Positions 1 to 8,470 of a stretch of DNA of 43,675 nt are shown here, one piece after another. This DNA comes from an uncultured Calothrix sp. (lineage in GTDB: Bacteria; Cyanobacteriota; Cyanobacteriia; Cyanobacteriales; Nostocaceae): NCBI GenBank assembly GCA_937973965.1, contig CALJJQ010000003.1:1-43675 (forward strand), written 5' to 3'. The translations under genes and the position numbers were made by a program. Position 1 is the first letter of the stretch; each line of letters opens with the position of its first letter. The notes beneath the pieces were generated by a model. The model did no database searches. It was not told the origin of the DNA and saw nothing but the letters and a program-made list of their open reading frames with translations.

Positions 1-111
1 AAGTATCAATGGATTGAAATAGATGCTTATTCTAGCTGGCAAACTTTTGTTACATCTCTAGAAAAAATCCTGAGAGAATTTGGTCAAAACTATGTAATTA
101 ATTTTGACTAG
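1..111 (+). CDS. C-terminal fragment of an unidentified protein
   Basis: An open frame enters from the left edge and ends at TAG 109-111, giving 36 residues. Visible stretches are WIEIDAYSSWQTF and a C-terminal helix followed by NYVINFD. The mix of aromatic, acidic and hydrophobic residues looks like a real protein tail, not chance translation, and no other frame is as coherent. The start and most of the protein lie outside the window, so no family or function is assigned. The same-strand gene minC begins 856 bp further on, too far to suggest an operon. Confidence 0.5.
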   Translation, partial: KYQWIEIDAYSSWQTFVTSLEKILREFGQNYVINFD

Positions 112-967
112 CTACTTATGTGCAGAAATTTTTCTTGATTTAACAAAAGTTTCAGCCTATGCAAATTAGATTATCATCCCGCAACAATGCAACGCTGTAA
201 TTTTTAGTAACCAATCAAAAGAGGAATGTTTGGGTTAAAACTATTCCCTATTCCCGACTCCCGACTCCCTACCCTCACTCAAAGACTTCTACAGCAGACC
301 CTAACCTAGCAGAACATAAAGTAATCCATGCTACATTTATTTTGTCTCTCAAATGATTTTTGAATTTATTTTTCCCGGGAATCAGATTTTCGGTATACTT
401 TGTGTCCCTATGGTATTTTAATTGGTGAAACCGAAATCATCAGAAATCAGTCTTGAATGGTTGGCGATAAGAATTAAAATCGAAGAGCAACATCGAGAAG
501 CGACATCCTACATCCTAAGTGGTCTATATGTTGTAATGCTTACAAAAGAACCTATGAAAGTTGTTTTTTCCAGAATCCCTACAGCAATCCCTAATATCTG
601 ATGGGATACTCCACAGGAATTGCTACGCGATACTCCATAGGAGTCGCTGCGCGATCGCAAAATCCCAAAATCCCTATTTAACACTAAAATCGGGTAATCC
701 AAAATCCATAGACGCACCTAGTCCCGGATTTGGAGCAAACTCCTCAAACTTTCAGTGAGTGGGGAGTGGGGAGTAGGGAGTAGGGAGTAGCAAGAAAATC
801 AACCCACTACTCAAGGCTGATCACTCCCTTGCTCCAAATGCAGAGTAGTGCGGATCAACCGAAGAGTAATCTAAAATCCAACATCCCAAAACCTCTATTT
901 ACCCCCTAAATTCGGGTAATCCAAAATCCCAAAACCCCTTGACTATCCTTACTTCTGTGAGGTAATT
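112..967. repeat. Repeat-rich gap before minC
   Basis: No convincing gene is present; the ORFs here are built from repeats. Contents in order: STRR heptamers at 241-280 continuing into a dispersed unit to about 309; a reverse copy of a GGGAAAAACCAC-type dispersed repeat (525-571); two tandem 24-nt units (605-628 and 629-652); two roughly 47-bp direct repeats (about 661-707 and 883-928) sharing CGGGTAATCCAAAATCC; and a heptamer array GGGGAGT, GGGGAGT, AGGGAGT, AGGGAGT (761-788). The minC promoter must lie between these repeats, but I cannot place it. Confidence 0.7.
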
Positions 968-2317
968 ATGAATGCCGATTCTCCCAGACAGAACCTACAT
1001 GCAGATTCTCCCTTTTCCCCATCTCCAGTGGAGAATACGGATATTTTGGAAACAGAAACCAATCGTCAAGTTCTCCCGGATGAGGAAGTTGACAATGTTT
1101 TAAATTTTTTGCATCAAACTCCATCTACCCATGATGATACTACTCCCCATTTTATTTCCAGTTTAGTAACTAACGAGCCAGATGAACCCCTTGTTTCCCC
1201 CCCATCTACAACGGAAAATCCTAGGAATCTGGTTGAACAGGAACAAAATTTAGATTCTCCATCAAAAAGTATTGAATACAGGATTAATGATAGGGAAAAT
1301 ACGGAAGAGCAGCCAGCCTATTTGGTAATATCAAAAACTTATAATCCTCCGGTTTTAGAAGTAGTGAATCATCAACCACCAAGCAACGAATCTGAACATA
1401 ACGGGCAATTTGCTCAAAAACCAACAGAACAACAACCTGTATCAACCCTAACTCCAAACCTATCTACCAATGGGAACCAAACTGAAAAAAATACTGTCCT
1501 AGAGCCAATTTCTGCTTCCCCCAGCCTAGAAACCCTACCGGAACCAGTAGAAATCCACCCCCATCTTCAGGTACAACTCAAAAGTGAGGGGGGAAAACTA
1601 CAAGTAATTTTACCCAGCGAAGCCCAAATCGCCAGTTCTGAGTATTCCTGGAGTGAGATTTGGCAGCAATTTCAAGTCAGATTAAATGCAAGCGATCGCC
1701 TACTTGTTCCTAATGGTAAAGTACATTTAGATGCCAAAGATCGATTACTCGATGGACGACAACTCCAGGAACTAGCAGACACCTTTAGCAACGTCAAACT
1801 CCAGCTAGAATCAATTGCCACCAGTCGTCGTCAAACTGCGATCGCAGCTGTGACAGCTGGATATTCCGTAACCCAAATCCACCCTCAAGATATATTGCGA
1901 TCGCCCCAGGAAAGTTCACAGGTACTAGCAGATCCAATTTATCTGGAAACAACCGTCCGCTCCGGTGTAGAAATTCGCCATCCCGGTACGGTCATTATCG
2001 TCGGTGATGTCAACCCTGGTGGTACTATTGTTGCCGACGGTGATATTTTAATTTGGGGTCGTTTGCGGGGGATAGCCCACGCTGGAGCCGCAGGTAATCG
2101 TGAATGTTTGATTATGGCCTTACAAATGGAACCAACCCAACTACGGATTGCTGATGCTGTCGCTCGCGCTCCCGAAAAACCACCCCAGCAATTTCAAGCA
2201 GAAGTTGCCCATATTACATCCGATACCATTCGCATTACCCGCGCTACCGATTTTTCCCGCACCCAATATCTCAACCGCATCGACCCCAGTAATAGGAGCC
2301 AACCAGAGGTAAATTAG
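968..2317 (+). CDS. minC: Septum site-determining protein MinC
   Basis: MinC is the FtsZ-polymerisation inhibitor that MinD recruits to the membrane, keeping division at midcell. The C-terminal third (from about residue 328) has the right-handed beta-helix MinC_C pattern: VRSGVEIRHPGTVIIVGDVN, then GGTIVADGDILIWGRLRG and HAGAAGN. An N-terminal-like domain with HPHLQVQLKSEGG and VHLDAKDRLLDGRQLQEL lies at about 195-300. The first 190 residues are low-complexity, rich in Pro, Ser, Thr, Asn and Glu, so at 449 aa the protein is long for MinC. The ATG follows a GAGG Shine-Dalgarno-like stretch (TGTGAGGTAATT). The stop codon overlaps the first bases of a dispersed repeat. minD starts 372 bp downstream on the same strand. 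The family call is secure; a function for the disordered N-terminus is unknown. Confidence 0.95.
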   Translation: MNADSPRQNLHADSPFSPSPVENTDILETETNRQVLPDEEVDNVLNFLHQTPSTHDDTTPHFISSLVTNEPDEPLVSPPSTTENPRNLVEQEQNLDSPSKSIEYRINDRENTEEQPAYLVISKTYNPPVLEVVNHQPPSNESEHNGQFAQKPTEQQPVSTLTPNLSTNGNQTEKNTVLEPISASPSLETLPEPVEIHPHLQVQLKSEGGKLQVILPSEAQIASSEYSWSEIWQQFQVRLNASDRLLVPNGKVHLDAKDRLLDGRQLQELADTFSNVKLQLESIATSRRQTAIAAVTAGYSVTQIHPQDILRSPQESSQVLADPIYLETTVRSGVEIRHPGTVIIVGDVNPGGTIVADGDILIWGRLRGIAHAGAAGNRECLIMALQMEPTQLRIADAVARAPEKPPQQFQAEVAHITSDTIRITRATDFSRTQYLNRIDPSNRSQPEVN

Positions 2318-2689
2318 AGACGACCCGACGATTTGCTTGCAGAGACGACCCGACAGGTCGTCTCTACGGAAATCCAAAATCGAATGACGCGAAAGACTAA
2401 TAGTTAGATATTATTACTTCAACACTAAATATTTCCCAGCATCAGTGCTGAATTCATTACGGCATAATTCAGGTTAACGAAATACACTTACGGTCGTCTG
2501 CAAAGCTGTTCACAAGCTAGTTATACAAACGTATTTTGTATTCTCGATGCGGAATTATGGTCTATTGGTGCATCGCCCTCGTTGCCAACTTGTAAAAAAA
2601 AGTCTCTGGCAACCTTAGTAATTTATACTTTTTAATTCAGGCGATTATCTTTATACTTCTTGAGTCCAAGGGAAGCACTCATATAAATC
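2318..2689 (+). promoter_or_regulatory. minC-minD spacer with repeat hairpin and inverted repeat
   Basis: This gap is wide for genes usually in one operon. It starts with repeat DNA: AGAGACGACCCGAC occurs at 2316-2329 and again at 2341-2354, and the second copy is half of a perfect 10-bp hairpin (2341-2350 with 2356-2365, loop CGACA). Nearer minD is a perfect 7-bp inverted repeat, GTTGCCA (2581-2587) and TGGCAAC (2607-2613), flanking an A-run. The gap could separate minC from a dedicated minDE promoter; that is inference. Confidence 0.5.
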
Positions 2690-3496
2690 ATGACTCGAAT
2701 TATTGTTGTCACCTCCGGGAAAGGAGGTGTGGGAAAAACCACCGTTTCTGCCAATCTAGGAATGGCATTAGCCAAAGCTGGACGACAAGTTGCACTTGTA
2801 GATGCTGACTTTGGGTTGCGTAACCTAGACTTACTATTAGGTCTGGAAAACCGGATTGTCTATACAGCCATTGAGGTTTTGTCCCGTGAATGTCGTTTAG
2901 AACAGGCATTAGTCAAAGATAAACGTCAACCCAATCTGGTTTTACTTCCAGCTGCTCAAAATCGTACTAAAGAGGCTGTTAGCCCCGACCAAATGAAACT
3001 GCTTGTCAATGCCCTAGCCCAAAAATATCAGTACGTCATTATTGATAGTCCGGCTGGTATTGAAAACGGATTTAAAAATGCGATCGCACCCGCCAAAGAA
3101 GCTCTCATCGTCACCACTCCCGAAATCTCCGCAGTTCGTGATGCTGACCGGGTTGTTGGTCTCCTCGAAGCCCAAGGTATTAAGCAAATCCACTTAATTA
3201 TTAACCGTATTCGTCCAGCAATGGTTCGGGCTAATGATATGATGTCTGTGCAAGATGTTCAGGAACTCCTGGCAGTTCCCCTCATTGGTGTTGTTCCCGA
3301 CGATGAACGAGTTATTGTCTCCACCAACCGTGGCGAACCACTTGTATTATCAGATACGCCTTCCCTCGCAGGAACTGCTTTTGAAAACATCGTCCGTCGT
3401 TTAGAAGGAGAAACGGTTGAGTTTTTAGACCTGGATGCTCCTGGTGATAGTATTTTCGCGCGTCTACGCAAATTGCTGTGGACAAAAATTATTTAA
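2690..3496 (+). CDS. minD: Septum site-determining ATPase MinD
   Basis: MinD is a membrane-binding ParA/MinD-type ATPase that carries MinC to the membrane and is released by MinE. The deviant Walker A motif KGGVGKT is at residues 11-17 and a Walker B-like VIIDSPAG near 119. The last 16 residues ([11 protein letters not shown] region) form the amphipathic membrane-targeting helix expected of MinD. At 268 aa the length is normal. minE starts 26 bp after the stop, so the two are probably cotranscribed. All key motifs are intact. Confidence 0.97.
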   Translation: MTRIIVVTSGKGGVGKTTVSANLGMALAKAGRQVALVDADFGLRNLDLLLGLENRIVYTAIEVLSRECRLEQALVKDKRQPNLVLLPAAQNRTKEAVSPDQMKLLVNALAQKYQYVIIDSPAGIENGFKNAIAPAKEALIVTTPEISAVRDADRVVGLLEAQGIKQIHLIINRIRPAMVRANDMMSVQDVQELLAVPLIGVVPDDERVIVSTNRGEPLVLSDTPSLAGTAFENIVRRLEGETVEFLDLDAPGDSIFARLRKLLWTKII

Positions 3497-3522
3497 CTCT
3501 TTCTCCTGCACCGCTAGTTGTA

Positions 3523-3834
3523 ATGATTCTCGAATTTATCGAACGTTTATTTTCTCGTAATTCTGACCACAGTCGTAATCAAGTTAAACGCCGGTTACAA
3601 CTGGTGATTGCCCACGACCGTGCGGATTTAAACCCGGAAATATTGGAAAAAATGCGACAGGAAATCCTGGAAATAGTCTGCCGTTATGTTGAAGTTGAAA
3701 ACGAAGGCTTAGAGTTTACCCTCGAAAGCAATCAAAGAACCACAGCATTAATCGCAAATTTACCCATTCGTCGTGTTAAGGAGGAATTAGGGAAAACCAC
3801 CGATACCACAACTCCAACCACTTCTTCCCAGTAG
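3523..3834 (+). CDS. minE: Cell division topological specificity factor MinE
   Basis: MinE stimulates MinD ATPase and drives Min oscillation. The protein opens [14 protein letters not shown], the membrane-binding and anti-MinCD helix, followed by the conserved [16 protein letters not shown] segment and the dimerisation domain with [14 protein letters not shown]. The frame is open further upstream to 3478, overlapping minD, but family proteins start at the ATG at 3523, so I use that, giving 103 aa. The order minC-minD-minE on one strand is the usual cyanobacterial arrangement. The C-terminal tail (about 10 residues) is Thr/Ser-rich. Confidence 0.95.
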   Translation: MILEFIERLFSRNSDHSRNQVKRRLQLVIAHDRADLNPEILEKMRQEILEIVCRYVEVENEGLEFTLESNQRTTALIANLPIRRVKEELGKTTDTTTPTTSSQ

Positions 3835-3849
3835 TATTTGACCACATAA

Positions 3850-3973
3850 GGACTTACGCACTGATGACGATAAAAACTTTGCAAGAAGCCGCTGTGCGTC
3901 TACCTGACGACCCTGCGGTCGATCCGCTATGCATCTACGCAATGACGTAATCGCGTAGTGATTGCGTAAGTCC
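3850..3973. mobile_element. MITE-like element with 11-bp terminal inverted repeats
   Basis: GGACTTACGCA at 3850-3860 is exactly reverse-complemented by TGCGTAAGTCC at 3963-3973, bounding 124 bp with no coding capacity. The interior carries SDR-like motifs (GCCGCTGTGCGTCTACC and CGACCCTGCGGTCG). GGACTTACGCA ends are, to my recollection, common in Nostocales genomes as short non-autonomous elements. No clear target-site duplication is visible. It lies 16 bp after the minE stop. Confidence 0.6.
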
Positions 3974-3983
3974 AGGACATAAG

Positions 3984-4090
3984 TTTGGAGGGGTTTGTAG
4001 TAGTGGCTCCAGTTGGAGCGCTATACCCGCAGGGTTGTCGCAGACTAGCGCAACTACATGCCTTTTTTTTACTCATCAAAATTAACGTGA
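3984..4090 (+). repeat. Dispersed hairpin repeat, copy A
   Basis: The copy begins near GAGGGGTTTGTAGTAGTGGCT and ends with GACTAGCGCAACTACATGCC, a run of eight T and ACTCATCAAAATTAA. The ends are imperfectly complementary (GTAGTAG...CAACTAC), so the RNA could fold into a long hairpin followed by U residues, which could terminate minE transcripts. It is related to copies at 4340-4501, 41079-41160 and 41205-41333. Confidence 0.6.
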
Positions 4091-4339
4091 GTTCGATGAG
4101 TTATAAAGCCTGAAACTCTTGTCCAGTATCATTCGTAGAAAATAGAAGTTTCTAAAAACCTCCTAGGATGTTGAGAATAAAATCATTGAACCTGAAATCA
4201 GTCAGTTATTGAGTTTGTTCTCAACTAATGGATGAGGTTACTTTAAACCTTAACTCTCAAAATCATTGGTTCACAGGGATTGTAGCGTTTATAATCCGTC
4301 GAATAATATGGTCGAGTAGTAGTATTAGTCCACCACGTA

Positions 4340-4501
4340 AGCTTTGAGGGGTTTATAGTAGTGGCTCTAGCTGGAGCGCTAAAGCGTAATATCGATATTT
4401 CTTTGACTTTGAAATAAATGAAACTAGAATAATCAAAGGTTATAGCCCCTGATATGTAGCGACCATTAGCGTAAACTATATAACTACGTGCCTTTTTTTA
4501 C
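4340..4501 (+). repeat. Dispersed hairpin repeat, copy B
   Basis: Left end GAGGGGTTTATAGTAGTGGCT and right end ACTACGTGCC plus seven T match copy A, but the interior is longer and has diverged (AT-rich, about 100 bp). Both A and B are preceded by a similar C-A-rich lead-in and TAAG(C/T)TT, so they probably share an origin and have decayed to different degrees. Confidence 0.55.
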
Positions 4502-4521
4502 AGGTTTCTCATAAAATCCTA

Positions 4522-4585
4522 ATTACGAATTACGAATTAGGTAGACGCGAAGCGGCTTGCCGTAGGCTATTACGAATTACGAATT
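4522..4585. repeat. 30-bp small dispersed repeat inside a tandem repeat
   Basis: ATTACGAATTACGAATT occurs at 4522-4538 and again at 4569-4585, separated by exactly 30 bp that include GTAGACGCGAAGCGGCTTGC. This looks like a small dispersed repeat that entered a pre-existing ATTACGA heptamer array and duplicated or split it. Small dispersed repeats of this size class are established in Nostoc-type genomes. Confidence 0.6.
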
Positions 4586-4663
4586 TTATTAAAAACATAG
4601 AGACATAGCTGTGGGCTAAGTCTCTTATTTTGCGTCTTTAATTGTCACAATCAATCATCTGGG

Positions 4664-6037
4664 TTAACGGTAAGCAACTTGGGGTTCAGCCCAAACCTGG
4701 GAAAGCTCCCGGTAGGTGACAGGTTTATCTACCTCCGATGCACGGGTGACACTGCCATCATCGGACACACTAATCACTGGCCAATCTTCACTACCCATTT
4801 CCCCAGCCGAGAATAACACCCGGTCGGGTTGATTCTGACTCCAACCCAGTAAAATTGCTATTTTTTCCGTGTCGGTTTCAGCATGATGATCCACGGGACT
4901 CACGGTACGAGTATCGTTTTTATCTCTATTCCAAATTACCGCATAATCGGAAGCATGGGAGGTATTCATCACCCCCTCAAATCGTCTTGCTAAAAAGCGA
5001 TCGCCTTTTTGTGACCAACTCACCGGAACTAATACACCTATTGTTCCCTCTCCATTCATGTCCTGAGCCACTTTCACAGGTATCAATGCATCCCGGTTAC
5101 GGGAGGTGGAACTTACAACTCGCAAACGTTTGGTTTGTCGGTCTTCAATAAACAAAACGCTGCTTACCCGTGTTTTATGCATTTCGGGTTTTACTTCCAA
5201 CTGCACGCGACTATAAACCGCATACCGTCCATCGGGAGAAACGACAGGATGGCTGCGGTAGTATCGCGTACCCCCTCCACGGGAACCAATTTCTTCCTGG
5301 GTGGCCATAATCCAATTCATCGGAATTGGGTAAGTGCTTCCTAGGGGGTCTTCCGAATCCCTCGCTTCCGGTTCTTGCTGTTCTAAAACTGGCACATCAT
5401 CAATAATTGGCTGAATATTGCGAATTCCAGGCTGAACTTTCGCTGTCAAGTATACCTGGTTTCCCAATAATCCTTCACCATTACTACCAGCCTTCGCAGA
5501 CTTTAATTTGGCAATTAAATTTGCCTGGGAACTATTGCTATTAGCTAATCCCGCTCCCCCTGAATGATTCTGCAAAGGAGGAGCAAATTCCACTGATGCT
5601 AGGGGTTCCGGTTCCCTTGCTCCAGCCACTGGGAATTGACTTCCCGCAGTCACTCCACCCGCGTATGCCTGTAACAATCCGGGTTCAACAACCGCAATCA
5701 TCTCTTCCCGCACCACTTGCTGTTGGCTGGCAGAGTTACCTGAAGAGTCTTGCAAATCCGAGTTCAAGCTCGATGCACCGATGTTTTCTTTAATACTAAC
5801 ACGGGATAAATTAGTTTCTTTCGCTGCATCTGCTTGAGTGGCAGCAATATCCTCATGATTTTTTATCGCTGATGACGATAAATTCACAGAACTTGCATGA
5901 CTACTCGCTGCGATCGCAGGAGCAATCACCATAACGACTAGTACGTACTTCAAGAATGGTTGTACACGAAACCATCCCAACAACAAAAGGGTTTTCAGCA
6001 TCGGTTGACTCTCTAGAAAGGGGTTGCTGTGCCGCAT
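4664..6037 (-). CDS. Membrane-anchored or exported protein with beta-propeller-like C-terminus
   Basis: I do not recognise this 457-aa protein by name. The N-terminus has a basic and aromatic lead followed by a hydrophobic segment (about residues 28-46, KYVLVVMVIAPAIAASS), consistent with a signal peptide or signal anchor. Residues 50-225 are low-complexity, rich in Ser, Ala, Gln and Asn, probably a disordered linker. The last 230 residues look folded: WIMATQEEIGSRGGG, SHPVVSPDGRYAVYSRVQ, VLFIEDRQTKRLRVV and PVSWSQKGDRFLARR resemble blades of TolB/WD40-like propellers, where SPDGR is a recurrent motif. A second Met at residue 13 could be the true start. Function is unknown; a periplasmic or thylakoid-lumen binding scaffold is inference. 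It stands alone, converging on minE. Confidence 0.75.
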   Translation of the reverse strand: MRHSNPFLESQPMLKTLLLLGWFRVQPFLKYVLVVMVIAPAIAASSHASSVNLSSSAIKNHEDIAATQADAAKETNLSRVSIKENIGASSLNSDLQDSSGNSASQQQVVREEMIAVVEPGLLQAYAGGVTAGSQFPVAGAREPEPLASVEFAPPLQNHSGGAGLANSNSSQANLIAKLKSAKAGSNGEGLLGNQVYLTAKVQPGIRNIQPIIDDVPVLEQQEPEARDSEDPLGSTYPIPMNWIMATQEEIGSRGGGTRYYRSHPVVSPDGRYAVYSRVQLEVKPEMHKTRVSSVLFIEDRQTKRLRVVSSTSRNRDALIPVKVAQDMNGEGTIGVLVPVSWSQKGDRFLARRFEGVMNTSHASDYAVIWNRDKNDTRTVSPVDHHAETDTEKIAILLGWSQNQPDRVLFSAGEMGSEDWPVISVSDDGSVTRASEVDKPVTYRELSQVWAEPQVAYR

Positions 6038-6453
6038 AGCAATGCTTTTTTTGAATTAGGTCATTAGTAGGCTGTGTTTACTTGTATAACATGTATAACA
6101 GGAAACTTATTCTGCGTGCGAATAATTTGCCTCTATGGTCAAATATTTATAATCTGCTAAGGTTTGATGAAGAAATCCACCAACTTTAGCCTTTGATATA
6201 AAATACACTTTACTTTAGCTAATTTCCGAATTTTACGGATACGAGCCAAGTTAAAAGTAAGCAAACCTCGCAGGCGAAGAGCATAATCAATGCTCTGATT
6301 TCAATTACCAAAAGCTATTTCTAAGTGTTTCTGCTTAAATCTATCAATCTGCGGAAACTGCTTCTGACTGTTTTCCCAACACTTAGTTTTTGCTATCGTT
6401 GAAATCCGGTTTCTTGCTTATACGCACCAAGCTCAATACCAACCAAGATCAAT

Positions 6454-6575
6454 CGGTAGATAAAGTCGGGGAATAAGTACAAGGTAAAAGTTGGATCAAA
6501 GGGCTTTTGCCTGGTTTGTGTTTCCACCAAGATTTAGTCAATCTCTACCGGAAAGCTCTGTAGGCGGTTTTTTTT
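6454..6575 (+). ncRNA. Candidate structured RNA 1 (three-way junction plus T8 tail)
   Basis: A closing helix CGGTAGA (6454-6460) with TCTACCG (6544-6550) encloses two hairpins: GGTAAAAG (6483-6490) with CTTTTGCC (6504-6511, one G-U pair), and TGGT (6512-6515) with ACCA (6526-6529). The closing helix's 3' strand can instead pair ACCG (6547-6550) with CGGT (6565-6568) just before eight T residues (6568-6575). The two pairings are mutually exclusive, as in an attenuator. The terminator stem is short, so this is a candidate only. No known riboswitch consensus that I remember is visible. Confidence 0.35.
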
Positions 6576-6666
6576 GTAGATATCAATAATTCTGAACTAG
6601 GCAAATCTTAGGGATGCACTCACCTGATTACTACAGCATATACAGCGTATTCTGAGTAAAATCATG

Positions 6667-6806
6667 TTAATGAGTGATCAAAAGCGCTGAAACTAGCCTA
6701 ATAACCCAATCGTGAACTTACGGATGCCGTACTTACACGTCGGGGGGAACCCACTCATTAATGCTAACCGAAGATGTTGAAAAAAGCACGCTTTTCAACA
6801 TAATTT
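6667..6806 (+). ncRNA. Candidate structured RNA 2 (10-bp closing helix, terminator-like hairpin)
   Basis: TTAATGAGTG (6667-6676) and CACTCATTAA (6752-6761) are perfectly complementary and enclose 75 nt. Inside, CGTG (6711-6714) pairs with CACG (6736-6739) and TACGG (6719-6723) with CCGTA (6727-6731). Thirteen nt after the closing helix is a perfect 10-bp hairpin, ATGTTGAAAA (6774-6783) with TTTTCAACAT (6792-6801), then AATTTTT. The layout of folded domain plus terminator-like hairpin suggests a small RNA or leader. It lies 536 bp before fmt, far for a leader. Confidence 0.35.
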
Positions 6807-7342
6807 TTGTGAATTGTCAAATAACGAATTTCACTGTACTGATAGGGAATACACGTTGTTTACCAGCAAGGATTTTCTTTGCTGGGTAGATGCGGTCACT
6901 TAATTATTGACTACCAGTTTCCTTTCGGGTTTCTGACTCTGTAGGTTGTAAGCCGGGGTGACGGATTGATTTTTCTTACTCCTTACTCCCTGCGTGTCTT
7001 AGGGATTTGTAATAAATCGGAATTTACAACTACATTATTTGATATTTAACCTGATTTTGCAACTGTTTGCAAGTATCTAGAGGATGATTTTTGCCCGATT
7101 ATGCCACCATTTAAATGCCTCTGAGATACTTTTGAGAAAAGAAATGTAATATTCTGAATATTCTGATTTATTGCCGGCAATTTATGATATCATTCCCACG
7201 AAATTTTTGTTTCCCTTGTTCCCCTGCTTGTCCAAATATCTCAACTTGAAGTAAAAGAGGGCATAATCACCTAGGGATGAGAATTCTGTGTAGATTGGTA
7301 TTAAGACACTGAACATTATTTCTGCAAATAATAAAAAGAATA

Positions 7343-8362
7343 ATGAAAATAGTATTTTTTGGTACACCTCAATTTGCAGTTCCGACATTAGAAAAATTAC
7401 TTAATCATCGGGAAATGGAGGTAATTGCAGTCGTTACCCAACCAGATAAGCGTCGTGATCGCGGCAGTAAGTTAACTCCATCTCCGGTGAAGGTGGTGGC
7501 TTGTGAACATCATATTCCCGTTTGGCAACCGGAACGGATCAAAAAAGACCAGGAAACTTTACAAAAATTACGGGATACCCAAGCAGATGCCTTTGTTGTA
7601 GTTGCCTATGGACAAATTTTATCTGCGGAAATATTAAATATGCCTCGTTTGGGCTGTATTAACGTACATGGGTCAATTTTACCTGAATATCGAGGTGCAG
7701 CCCCGATTCAATGGTGTTTGTATAACGGCGATCGCACCACGGGAATCACAACGATGTTGATGGATGTGGGTATGGATACGGGAGCAATGTTATTGTTTGC
7801 CACCACACCCATCAGCATCCTCGACAATGCTCACACCCTCGCTACACGCTTAGAAAATATCGGTGCAGACCTGTTATTGGAAACATTGACTAAGTTAGCT
7901 GCTGGGGAAATCCAACCCATACCTCAAGACAATAATCTTGCTACCTATGCCAGATTAATCACTAAGCAAGATTATCCCATTGATTGGTCAAAGCCAGCTT
8001 TCGCCTTACATAATCAGGTGAGGGCATTCTATCCCAATTGTTGGACAAATTGGCGTGGACAACAATTAAAAATTATTTCCACAATTCCTTTGTGTGCAGA
8101 TTTAGAGATATCAGAACTACCTGAAGATTTACAGAAGGTATTAGCCCCTAAGTTACCGGAATTTGTCAACCGAGTGGGAACACCAGGGGAAGTGATCGAT
8201 ATCATCAAGAACCTCGGTGCAGTTATTCAAACCCAAGTAGGTTGCTTGTTACTATTATCGGTACAACCAGCTGGGAAGAAAGTCCTATCCGGATGGGATT
8301 TTGTCAACGGTTCCCGTTTACAGGTAGGTGAAATCCTGCTGGAGGGGAAGATCGACTGTTAG
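7343..8362 (+). CDS. fmt: Methionyl-tRNA formyltransferase
   Basis: Fmt transfers a formyl group from 10-formyl-tetrahydrofolate to Met-tRNA(fMet) for translation initiation. The N-terminus [20 protein letters not shown] is the hallmark start. The catalytic core is intact: [19 protein letters not shown] supplies the Asn and His plus the SLLP-like motif, and [10 protein letters not shown] supplies the catalytic Asp. A C-terminal OB-fold domain follows from about residue 215. Length 339 aa is typical. The gene is monocistronic by position, with a 1.3-kb gap upstream and a convergent gene 108 bp downstream. Confidence 0.97.
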   Translation: MKIVFFGTPQFAVPTLEKLLNHREMEVIAVVTQPDKRRDRGSKLTPSPVKVVACEHHIPVWQPERIKKDQETLQKLRDTQADAFVVVAYGQILSAEILNMPRLGCINVHGSILPEYRGAAPIQWCLYNGDRTTGITTMLMDVGMDTGAMLLFATTPISILDNAHTLATRLENIGADLLLETLTKLAAGEIQPIPQDNNLATYARLITKQDYPIDWSKPAFALHNQVRAFYPNCWTNWRGQQLKIISTIPLCADLEISELPEDLQKVLAPKLPEFVNRVGTPGEVIDIIKNLGAVIQTQVGCLLLLSVQPAGKKVLSGWDFVNGSRLQVGEILLEGKIDC

Positions 8363-8470
8363 TTGACTATTGACTGCAAGTTGATTAAAGGCTTGTAGAA
8401 AAATAGTAAAACTCCTGTACTGTAAAATTTGAGGGGTATTTTAGTCGAGAAAGTGCAAATAAATCAATGC

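Larger units (their letters stand above)
3835..4663. repeat. Repeat nest between minE and the minus-strand gene
   Basis: No gene is supported in these 829 bp. The gap holds an element bounded by 11-bp terminal inverted repeats (3850-3973), two copies of a longer hairpin-bounded repeat (about 3984-4090 and 4340-4501), and a 30-bp element inserted in a tandem repeat (4522-4585). The stretch 4095-4330 shows nothing I recognise. Since minE and the next gene converge here, the T-runs at the repeat ends (about 4062-4070 and 4493-4499) may also terminate minE transcripts. Confidence 0.65.
6038..7342. other. 1.3-kb gap without protein genes, RNA-like structures
   Basis: No ORF here looks like a real protein. 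The segment contains two plus-strand structures listed separately (6454-6575 and 6667-6806), and a bulged hairpin at 6861-6888 (TACC/GGTA plus AGCAA/TTGCT). A small CGG-centred palindrome (GAAATCCGGTTTC, about 6400) and a dispersed STRR-linked repeat (about 6975-7015) complete it. The final 300 bp before fmt are AT-rich without clear structure. Confidence 0.5.

Noticed and set aside
3478-3522. MinE starting at 3478 within minD
   Set aside because: The extra 15 residues do not resemble MinE; the family starts at MILEF at 3523.
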